Source of the DNA: Liolophura sinensis
Lineage: Eukaryota; Mollusca; Polyplacophora; Chitonida; Chitonidae
Reading direction: 5' to 3'
Length of the DNA: 60,000 bases
Assembly (NCBI RefSeq): GCF_032854445.1
Contig: NC_088298.1
Span: 19,489,976-19,549,975 of the forward strand
Below, in pieces: positions 14,601 to 26,600 of this stretch. The notes under the pieces are model-generated. The model had not been told where the DNA came from and ran no database searches. It saw nothing but the letters and a program-made list of their open reading frames with translations. Numbering within the stretch: the first letter of the stretch is position 1; every line of letters begins with the position of its first letter. The translations under genes and the position numbers were made by a program.

Positions 14601-17600
14601 AGGAATTGTACAGGCTTGCCTTCATCATCACAGTTTATTGAAAAGTGCCTGAAGTTACCTGGCTGCATTTGAGGTGTGCAGTATATTTACCTTGTACAGT
14701 TTACCTGGCTGGCTTGTATTGATGCAGAGACACTGAGAAGTAGAGTGACTGTTTACTACGGGTGTGTCCCTTGTTGGCTGTATACATATCCTGGAGACTT
14801 TGGTATATTCACCAACTTCTCCTACCTGACACATGTGACCTTAATTAAGGTCTGTGAATGGTTGTTGCTTGGGATTTACGTTTACCCTGTGTGTCGGAGC
14901 ATATTATAACAAGTCCATTTCCTGGTTAAATGTTATCTGATGCTTTTACACCTGGAATCTTTTTTCCACAGTTGACTGTTGCTGATGTGCAGGTGTTGCA
15001 CGGATATGGATTTAAATCTGTTATGGGAGTTGAATTGGTTGTGAGATTCACAGGTGTGTTGAAAGTGTTTTACAGTCACTGCAGCAGTCACTTTAAATAA
15101 TTAAAGGGAATGTATAAAACTTTATCAATCTGAAGTTAAGATCATGCCTGACCTCATTAATGATCAGGAGCCAGGTTGGATTACATGTTTGATGTGTGCA
15201 CTAAAGAGCTCACCCTGCAGGGGATTGAGACAGCTGACTGACTACAACGCTTACTGAGAGAGGCTTAACACCCTTTAATCAAGGAACAGATTTCAAGTGT
15301 GATACGGCATCTGAGAAACTGACATCACTCACTGGGACACACCTATGCCCGCAGAGGCTTTACAAACCCTTTCATTAAATAACTGCTGGAAATTCTTAGC
15401 GTAGATTTATGCTTGTCTCTAAAACTCACAGGACGTTTCATCACAGATCATGAACAGGAGAAACCTGCACCCTCTAGTTCACTAGCAAAAGTTAACACCT
15501 TAAGCTTATGTTTGCCAGCTTTGGACCATAATAACTTAGGGCCAGGTAAATTCCAGGTGTGTGTAACAGATTGAAGCCAAGGCACCCCCCAGCACTGCGA
15601 TGTGTACAGCTGCTGTCAGTTATTCTAATCAGTGCCTTGGTTAATATCCAGCTGATCAGTCTGTCAGCCTGCAGGACTCGGTCTAGACTGGGAGAGAAGA
15701 GCCAGTACATACATACATGTATTGAACTTTTCACTAGTGCGTGTTACGGAGCTTTTACTGTTAGTCTCCCACGCGTGCCTGAGGGGTGGTGAGTTTAATA
15801 CGCATTCACACGTGCAAGAAAGCCAGACATACATGAAGTACTAGTGATATTGGCATCCCGTACCAATGCCATGTACTTTTTGATTTCTGTGTGAAACTAT
15901 ACCTGCTTATTAACCTGCGTGATCCCCGATGCCTCTGACATTAACACTTGGTTGTGATACACACTGAGCTGATCGTCTGGGTGGAATAGTACATAAAGCG
16001 TGCGTTTGGTTGTTAAGCAATGAGTATGTAGGTTACCTGGACTTACCTGTGTTTCTACTGACAATGATAACGGGCATGATTGGTTCTCCAGAGGATGTCA
16101 TTACCTGGGCAGATTCACGTGAATCTTTATAGGCATGTTACACCTGGAAACTGAGCTATTTAGCGATGAAAGATAAGATGAAAAGAAAGAACTTCCCTGA
16201 TTTAATTCACCTGTTTCTATCTTTACATGCTAAGCATTAATTACAGGTGATCATGTTCACCTGCCTAGTCACCTGTGACAGGAGGCAGTCTTCATGTGTT
16301 CTCTTCAGCCACATACCTCCTGAAGTCTCTAATCACAAGTAATTGTTTTATGGGTGTTTCGTTTTTCTGTGAAAGACTGCCTTCTGTTCAGTACTTGTGG
16401 AGTAGTTACAGGTAACTATATTCTTACCTGCACAGTTAAGCTCTGATTACAGGTAATTATTTTGCATGTGCAGTGAGAGCTCGTGTATGACACAGCAAGA
16501 CTGGATTGAATAAGTAACATGGATGTAAGGGCCTCATGGATTTAAATACAGTTTCTGGTGGGCAAATTCAACCCTTAGTTAAATAGAACCTATTTTTGGA
16601 ACGTGGTAGTTGTAACCTTACAGGTGCGTGTAGGTAAACATACAACCAAGGAATGGACGTAATACCTGGAGCTAATATCAGGTGATCTAAAAGGTTATTA
16701 GCCTCATTGTTTTGTTACCTGAAAAATATGACACTGAAAAGCTGCCTCGAAGGAAAAAGTAAGTGACCTGGTAAAGGAAGAAGGAAAATCTTCAGAACAG
16801 TTAAAGTTATTTGTATGAAAAGAAAAAAAAACAGTGACTTTTAAGAACTTTAGTGGAATATGTTGTTGAGAAGAAAACTATATTCATATACCTGGTAAGA
16901 AATGTGACATTACGTGATAGCAGGAACGTCATTACCTGACAGGGGAATTGACCATTACCTGGGGGAAACCAGGTGTGAATTTACCTGTTAATGTGTGTAT
17001 GTATATATACATTTGACTGAGTTGAAAGGATGTGATGTTAAAAGCACTGTGATATATACCTGAGCAGGACAGGTGAGAAAAATACAGTTTGCAGGTAAAC
17101 AGTTTAAGGCTGTGGAAGAACATTTTACTTTGTGTGGCAGTATTTTGGTCACTATTCAGTACCATTGTGATCTGAGACACGATTTTCTCCATGTGAGGTC
17201 AGACTGTCGTTTTACCTGGGTGAGAACACGTCGTATTGAATAGGTACAGCTGAATCTGCCACTGTACGGAAATGTTACGTGTTTTGTGTTGTCCAAGCCT
17301 ACAGCGAATAGGCTGCTCGTTCGGCAAGCATTGTTACATTATGTTGAATTGCTCCAGGATTTTTGATGTCAATAAGAAGATTTGAGGCGAATGACATCAT
17401 ATCACAGTACACACTCTTTCTACTATGGATACCAGTATTGAATAATGCATATACATTGAGATAACTCCCCAGAGAAACTTAGTGTACAGGTGGAGTGTGT
17501 GTTCAGGTGAAACTTCACAAGGTTTATCTTCAGTGTGTATTCAAGGATTGGAGGATTGACGTGAACAGAATTGTGTTAATATAACTGACAAGAGGATTCA

Positions 17601-20600
17601 ATGAAAATCAGGTGTGGTTGTAATGTAGGAAAGATCGTTTACCTGAACATTTACAGCTGACCTAAAAATTTACAGCTGACCTGTGATCAGAAGTAGGATT
17701 TGGCTGTCTCCAGGATGTAATGAAGTGGATCATTTATGATTTCTGAAAGGATATTGTGATTTCCAATATTGGAGGATTGTAGGAATTAAACTTGACCTGA
17801 CTCTGAAACTTTCTGATGTGGATCATTCACAATCTGTGATATCACTGTGATTTCCAGACTGCTGGACTATCAGGATTTTAGCTTAATTGCTCCACAGTCT
17901 AGTTATCTGAATGGTTTACAACCCCTGATATCACTGTGATTTCCAGACTGCTGGACTGTCAGGATTTTAGCTTAATTGCTCCACAGCCTAGTTACCTGAA
18001 TGGTTTACAACCCCTGATATCACTGTGATTTCCATACTGCTGGACTGTCAGGATTTTAGCTTAATTGATCCGCAGCCTAGGTATCTGAATGGTTTACAAC
18101 CCCTGATATGACTGTGATTTCCAGACTGCTGGACTGTCAGGATTTTAGCTTAATTGCTCCGCAGCCTAGTTACCTGAATGGTTTACAACCCCTGATATCA
18201 CTGTGATTTCCAGACTGCTGGACTCAGGATTTTAGCTTAATTGCTCCGCAGCCTAGTTACCTGAATGGTTTACAACCCTTGATATCACTGTGATTTCCAG
18301 ACTGCTGGACTGTCAGGATTTTAGCTTAATTGCTCCGCAGTCTAGTTACCTGAATGGTTTACAACCCCTGATATCACTGTGATTTCCAGACTGCTGGACT
18401 GTCAGGATTTTAGCTTAATTGCTCCGCAGCCTAGTTACCTGAATGGTTTACAACCCCTGATATCACTGTGATTTCCAGACTACTGGACTGTCAGGATTTT
18501 TACTGAAATAGATCATTTATGATCTCTTAAGTCACTCGCTTCAGAATTGCTGGACAATCAGGATTATAGCTGGTTCCGTCATTCCCAGCTCGGTCACTGT
18601 GATACCAAACGGTCTGACATTCAGCATTTTACAGTGTAGCTTGCTCTGGCACCTACATCTCGACCATCAACGATCTAAAGGACATAGTTTAAGGATCAAA
18701 ATTTATCTCAGTCGGACGTTTATAATTTATAATCCACATGATGTGTGTGATTTGCATCAAATAGCTCAGGGATAGAGGCTACCTGTATCAACAGTACTTA
18801 CCTGGAGGCAGAACCATTGATTTTGATTTGTTTACATACCATTTATGTTCATGGAAACAACTCAAGCCAATTCCAAACAAGCCTTGGGTTACCAGCAAAG
18901 CCACCCAGGACTCAGGGGTTGGTACACACTGGTTGAGTCTGCTTCCAACAAAATGTGGGCTCGGTTACAAAATTAGAATAAAAAAAATTGGGACAAGGAA
19001 TTTTGCTACATGTAGCTTGGATTGGTTTGAGCCTGTAAGTTATGGTGTTTGGATCACAGAAAGTTTTGGTTGTCTTTGAACAAGAATGAGCTACGTGAAG
19101 ACGGATTCATTATCTGATCAGCTGGATGAATTAGCAGGTAAACAAAAAAAAACAAAAACAATTAAATTTCTGTAATGTTTGTTTTCACATTTTAAGTTTG
19201 CTTTCATATTTAAAGTTTGCTTGTAACTGTATTTATAAAAATCAGTGAATGATCATGGCCTTTTAACACACTACGCTACTTAAAAAGCATTGCAAAAATG
19301 TAGCTCTTTATATGCCCTTCATTAATGATGGGTTCTGTTATGGTATACCATCAGCCTGTCTATCTGCCTGAACATTTTGGGGGCATGAACTCTATGTGTA
19401 AAATCACTGCACTTAGAGCTTCTAAAACTTGAGGTGCTTCAGTGTTCCATAGGTTTTCTATATTATATACATTAAGAGTTATTTTATGTACTGAAATTGG
19501 GGGGGGGGGGCTTCGTGGCTCAGTTGGTTAGCGCGCTAGTGCAGCATAATGACCCAGAGGCCTCTCACCAATACTGTCACTGTGAGTTCAAGTCCAGCTC
19601 ATTCTGGCTTCCTCTCTAGTCGTAAGTGGGAAGGTTTGCCAGCAGCCTGCATATGGTCGTGGGTTTCTCCCAGGTTCTGCATGGTTTCCTCCCACTATAA
19701 TGCTGGCCGCCGTCGTATAAGTGAAATATTTTTGAGTACGGCGTAAAACGCCAATCAAATAAATAAATACTAAAAATGGCATGTTTGCTGTTTTGTTGGG
19801 TTTTGCAGCTGTGTGGTAATACAGGTATATGAATTAAAAAGGGCATTAGTAACAGTATGATCTGTATTAGGAATTGCACTTTCTGGTTATATCCAGGGCT
19901 GTGTCTAGAAAAAAATTAGAGGTTCTGATCCCTAATGTTGAAGGTCATGTGACGGTGCATAAAGAAATCTTATAAAAACTCAAAATATGCTTTAAGAGAA
20001 CTTTTAAGTGATTAAATGAAACTTCTTATTTGTAAGTTTTAATTTTTTTCTTTCAATTCACTCATTCATTTTAATACAGCTTGATAAGTTTGGGAGTCCA
20101 AATGATTTTCACAGCTAAAATAGTTGTAGATATTACCCTTATAGCACAGGTTCTAGTGCTGAGACCACTCCGGCTTTTGAGCCAAGGACCTGAAGTGTCG
20201 GGTACAGATTTTACAGCAATAGAGGTAGCTGACAGGTAGACTTTATGGCAAATATGGATGACTCCTCTGCAGGCCAAATGGCCTAGACCCTGCAAAGTAA
20301 TTACCTGAAAGAGAAAGACCATAAGTTCTGCCCGAGTGAGTTAGCGCGCCAGCACTTCACAATGATGTAAGTGGGAAGGTCTGCAGCAACCGGCGGGTGG
20401 TTGTGGATTTCCCCGGGCTCTGCTGGATTTCCTCCCACCATATTGCTGGCCACTGATACATAAGTGAAATATTCTTGAGTACAGCGTAAAACACCAATGA
20501 AATAAATAAATAAATAAAGTTCCGCATGTTTGTGTGTAGGTAAAGGATTGCGAAATCCTTGATGCATGTCATTTAAACCAAACAGAAATATCCGATATTG

Positions 20601-23600
20601 TTTGTGCATTCACTGGGTGTAAAGATGTAAGCTTAATAAGCTTAAAGATGACACGAGTGTGTAGGTGTATATGTGATGTTATTCCCGGGCAGATTTTTAG
20701 TGCCATGGAATGTTAGGTATTAGGTTGTTACAACATTACTGAATAATAGTCAGGTGAAAAAAAAAGTTCAGCTGGATAAAGATAAAAAATGGTGTTTTAC
20801 ATGTGTACTAATAATATATAAAAAAATAATACTTCAGATGAAATGTTTCTTTATATGTTTTGGTTTATATTTTGTAACCACCACCCACCAACAACACCTC
20901 CCCCCCCCCCCCCCCCCCCATCATGATTACTTTAACCAGTAAAGGTTTGAAGAATCAACCCAAAAACTTATGAAAAAAGCTCGTGTTGGCTTTTTCTCCG
21001 GTTGTATGTGGGACGGTCTACCAGCAGCCCTGCGGAGGGTCCTGAGTTTTCCCCAGGCTCTACCAGGTTTTCTCCCACCATAATCCTGGCCGCCATCACA
21101 TAAATGAAATATTCTGGAGTACGGCGTAAAACACCAATCAAATAAATAAATAAACAACTGATAAACTTTGCCATGTGAATTAAAATGGACTAAGTATTGA
21201 TGTATCTTGGCATCAGGAATTTTTTTCAGTTAGAAACAATACTGACTGATGAAATTATGTATAATAGTCCAATAAGGTTGTACTTTTTAATTTAATGCAG
21301 GAAAAGTGTTTTTTGGATTTTCTGAAAGTTAATGGGAAGGCGTCATATTTGTTAATCATGTGAGGTGTCACTTGTGTGAAGAAGGACCTTGAGCAATGGG
21401 AGAGTCAAGGACAAGCGACACAGGAGGTCCAAATGACGTAAAACGTATCATTCTCTTCTGTAACATTGCAGTCCTTGTGTGCTTCATATATGTTTTGTGA
21501 GCACACATACACCGATAATTGTGATGTAATAAAGGAAAGAACAAATGAGTTCACAGCTTTGGACTGTCTTGATACAGGGGGGAAATGGGTTGTAGCCCAA
21601 CTGATACAAGTTACATTGTATCAGTTTCTTATTATAACATAGTTCTGTCTTTGATGTGACATCATGATGAGCTGGTAAAGGAATGTTTGACTTAAATGAA
21701 ATGATGTCAGGGTCCTCCTGCCTGGCGTTTGACAGGTTCCCATTGCCTCTGGCAGCCTTTCTATCAAAGCTACTTTTAATACAGATTCCTGACGTTCTTG
21801 TTTCCAGAACATAATACAGATCCTTTCCTGTTTAAAGTAACTCTGGTCCAAGCTCTATTGTCTCGCTGTAGTATTCCTGTATTACAAGAGCACAGTGGCC
21901 AATCCAGCTTGGATCCAAGTTACCATTGTGAAGGCAAGGATGCCACATTGTTCATCATTTCAGCTGAACATTGTAACATTTGTTCGTGCTAATGGCCAGA
22001 TCGCTCCAGTTTTACATATTTTATCACCGACAGAGATAATGGTTACATCCTGCAACTGCAGGAAATTGCATACATACCTGCATAATCTGAACACATGCGT
22101 ACAAGTGCAGGGAAATTTGTATAAAATACTTAGTTTTAGCTGATGTGTATAATCTTTCGGTTTAGAAATATGTTAATAAGAAACTGTGGAGATTTCTCTG
22201 CCTTAAAAGCTTTGGTGTGTGGAAGAGTTTTGTATTTCTGGTTCATTATGATACGACTATAAGTGCATGTAAATAATGATGACACCTTACTACAACAGGT
22301 ATTTACATACATACTTGTGTAGGCTGAATATATGCACGGAAGTGCTTGGGAAAATATATTTTTAGTTTTATTTTGTCACTAACTGTCATTATTCTTGTGT
22401 ATAATGTTTATACATGTAAATGTATTGAGAAATAAAGAAAAAATGCAGTTTTCTATGCCTAAAAGCTTTGGTTGAGAGAGCAAGAAGGATTTACATGTAA
22501 GTTTATATTTCCTATTAATTATGATGCATTTGTGAGTGCATGCTGTTTAATGTTTCAACGGGACATGTATGTATAAGAAGAAAATGTAATTTTGGATATG
22601 TATGTGACGTTTACTCCCCTCCTCTCCAAAAGCATGAACTCTGATGTATTGACTTCATACACCCCCCACCACCCCCTCACCCCACACACACCCCTCCACC
22701 CCGTCTCCCGATTTGTATAGCTGTTCTTCTGTATGTCAATAATAAGTAAGAGCAAGTATGAACTCAGACATGTATTTACTTCATAAACCCCCCTCCACCC
22801 CTTCTCCCGATTTGTATAGCTGTTCTTCTGTATGTCAATAATAAGTCAGAGCAAGTATGAACATGTATTTACTTCATCAAACCACCCCCACCCTCTCCTT
22901 CTCGTGATTTGCAGAGCTGTTCTTCTGTATGTCAGTAATAAGTAAGAGCATGTATGAACTCTGACATGCATTTACCTCATCAAACCACCCCCACCCTCTC
23001 CTTCTGGTGATTTGTAAAGCTGTTCTTCTGTATGTCAGTAATAAGTAAGAGCATGTATGAACTCTGACATATATTTACTTCATCAAACCACCCCCACCCT
23101 CTCCTTGTGGTGATTTGTAAAGCTGTTCTTCTGTACGTCAGTAATAAGTAAGAGCATGTATGAACTCTGACATGTATTTACTTCATCCAACCACCCTCAC
23201 CCCCTCCTTGTGGTGATTTGTAAAGCTGTTCTTCTGTACGTCAGTAATAAGTAAGAGCATGTATGAACTCTGACATGTATTTACTTCATCCAACCACCCT
23301 CACCCCCTCCTTCTCGTGATTTGTATAGCTGTTCTTCTGTACGTCAGTAATCAGTAAGAGCATGTATGAACTCTGACATGTATTTTACAAAGTGTTTAAA
23401 CTTTCATTCTGTTAGGTGTACAGTTTGGTGCGTTTACTTAATGATTTGATTGGTTGGTATTTAACAACACATGTGTCTGGAGACAATTTCATTTCACTTT
23501 TACTTCTAACATGTACATGCAGGTAGAGTTCATATTTGTTAGTTGTGTTCTTCTTCACAGGAACACATTCCAAGCGACTTATATACACTGTGTGTATATA

Positions 23601-26600
23601 CTTTATTTGTATATATTACAGTCTTGACTGAAGTCCGTGTTTTACTTGTTACGTCCTAAGTTCAGAGTATATTATGCAAACGTGCTATACAACTGTTTAT
23701 GTATATATGTACTGTTGGGTAGTTGCGTGCACAAGATCACTTGCAGACAGTACATGTGTGTTGGTGTTTATATCCACAATTATCTGCCCTTGACCTTGTC
23801 ACATTGACTGAGTACGGTACAGTGTAGGTCACACCTGGCTGATCTCTATAATTGCAATCTTCTGAGGAAGTCCTGTTAAGAAGGGACGGGTAACCTTTTT
23901 TAACTCAGACAGTCTTAAATGGTGGTCACAGACAACCTGTTGTGCTTGTGTCGATCAGGTGATACTTACCATACCTGGTCAAATTGTATTTACCTGTTCA
24001 TTGTAGAACTACCTTCATGATAACAAGGTTTAATGCTTGGCTGTGTGGACATTGAGGCTCGTTAGACCCAGGTAGCTTAGTGAGAATGACTAGTGTGATG
24101 TGTATAAACTGTTCATGAGACTGTTACCCGGAAGTTATGAATTGATGCAGCTGATTTATCAAGTCAGACTTTGGGGAGAGTGTCTAATTAATGTATTGCC
24201 GATGTCGATTTATGACAGTTTTCGTTGCTGCTTAGCTCATGTTTAGAAAGGTGTAGTTTTGCGGGACAAGTAAAATTCGTCATCCTTACCAGATCAATAA
24301 CACACCTGTTGTTCGGTGTTTGACATGAACAGGCGATCAAAGTGACAATAACAATATAATTCACCAGTTTATGCAGCATTTACCTGGACTGGTAGCATAT
24401 AGCGTTACAGATATTAAGAACATACCTGTCTCATGTGAAAACCGGATGTATTCTTACATTCTTATGTGCTGGGCAGACATCAGCCTGTATTGTAATTTAG
24501 GCTGTTCCTCACTGTCGATTAGACATACCTGTTCAAAAAAGACTCACCTGCTGACAAGATAACGGGATTCTGATGTTGATTCACCCAGCATAGGTGTTAA
24601 CGAGTTAACTGCCACATTTTTCTCAGGTAGGTCTTATCATAGTTTGGATTCAGGTTGTGAACATTTTGAGAGTTACACTTATTGTTTGTAAAATAGATAA
24701 ATGTGGGTAGGTTTTGATACTCATTGTTTGCTGTGTTAATCACTGATAACATGATACAGAATCTTCGGCAAAATTCAGCACACCTGATTCTGTAATAGTT
24801 TTCGTTTGTATACACCTGAATAACAGAGAAATATTCAGTTATGTTATGGCTTTATGAATATTGAATTCTGCTTATACCGAAACAATCTGCTGTTTATTTG
24901 GAATGTTAGTATATATTTTATCTCTCATTCTCATCAGAATGAGTTTTTAATTTCAAATGCAGTACAAAAGCTTGCAAAGTTTAGTTCATTTTTGGAATAG
25001 GTATTTTAAACTCTGTCAAAGTGTATGTGTTAAAGCTATTGGTTTTTCATAAAATTCATCCTCCATTAAGAAAATTGTTGAGTACGACGTTAAACCCCAA
25101 GCACTCACTCACTCACTCACTCACTCACTCACTCACTCACTCTTCCATTAAGACAATTATTTATGTCTTATCACGTACGGCACATATTACTTCTTGGGCA
25201 ACCTGAGCCAAGCTTCCTCCCTCCACAAATGCTGGCCGCTGTCATATAAGTGAAATATTCGTGAGTATAGTGTTAAACACCAATCAAGTAAATAAATAAA
25301 CCTTTCAGGTGTACCGGTCTGTCATGTGTTAAGATATTGATAATTTGTGTACCCTGAGAAGCACAGAAGTAATTTCTACAGATTGTGTGTAGCTAGCTTA
25401 GGGATTCGATTACTGTATTTAACATAATATTTCGTGCAAGATCTTGTTTTGAATGATTTCATTGATCTAAGTCAGGTGTGATGAGGTTTGTGTGGAAGGT
25501 AGGATGATATCCTGCTGGGAAAGGTTAAGAACAAAAAGGAATGTTTTGATGCCCCCCAAAATGTTTTTTTTTTTTTTTTTTTTTTTTTGTTATGGCGATA
25601 GGGGAACTACAGTATCGGTATGTCTTTGATCAAATGGTCATGCTCTTGTTGTTGTATTATTAGCCTTTAAGAAAACCGTGAATTGGGCGCATCAGACTGT
25701 TTTCTTGTTCCTGTAGGGTCATCAGTCTTCAGGTTAACAGTGAATCAGATTGGCTATGGCTGTTAAGCTTCTTGACCATTGGTCAAGCACAAGTATGTAC
25801 ATGTCTATTTGCATTCTTGATCACTGGACATTTATACTGTACCTCTCTCAATGCCTGTATGACAGCCTCGAGGAGATGGTTTTTCAGATCTTTGTGTTGA
25901 TTAACAGGTAAAAGTATACGTACAGTGTTACATGTTCTGACACTGTGTCATAGTTCTTTGAGGCACACCTTTTCTTGCGGTACTGATCAGTGAAAGAAAT
26001 GCGTAAAAATATAAAAAATATATATATATATAATATTTTAAAAAGTCGCCACAATGTGTTGGTGAACCAGTACAGGTGTGAAATTTAGATTTGCGGGATG
26101 TACATGTTTTTCACCTGAAGTTCGACATTTTGCAGGTGACACATTTTGCAGGTGACACATTTTGCTTGATTCAGATGGATTCATTCACATCATAGGGCCA
26201 AAAAATCTGAAGTGTTGACTTTAAAAATATCCTTTTAAGGCTTTATGTGCTTCTGAAAGTTCATTTCAAAATTTTAATTGAAGTACAGTGTAAAAAGCAT
26301 GGCCTACATTTGTGTACCTCTTGGTATATGCACCTGTGCTTGTTTGTATTGAGCACCCCTGGGAGATTTGTCAGCTTAAGAGAGATCCAATTACAATGTT
26401 AGAGTGAGAAAAAAAAAAACCCACGGCTTTCTGCTGTAAAGCTGCAGTGCTTGTGGACTATGTACAGGTTTTTTAACCAGACAATATACATTCAAAAGTG
26501 TGACCCAATGGAAAAGCAGAATACTCTCGAAGAAATTCCATTGACATTCTCAATATTTCAACTTAAATTAATTCATCATCAGGAGAAATGTGCCAAGTGA

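Noticed and set aside
22650-23385. CRISPR-like regular array
   Set aside because: Units are contiguous tandem copies without unique spacers, in an animal genome. It is a minisatellite.
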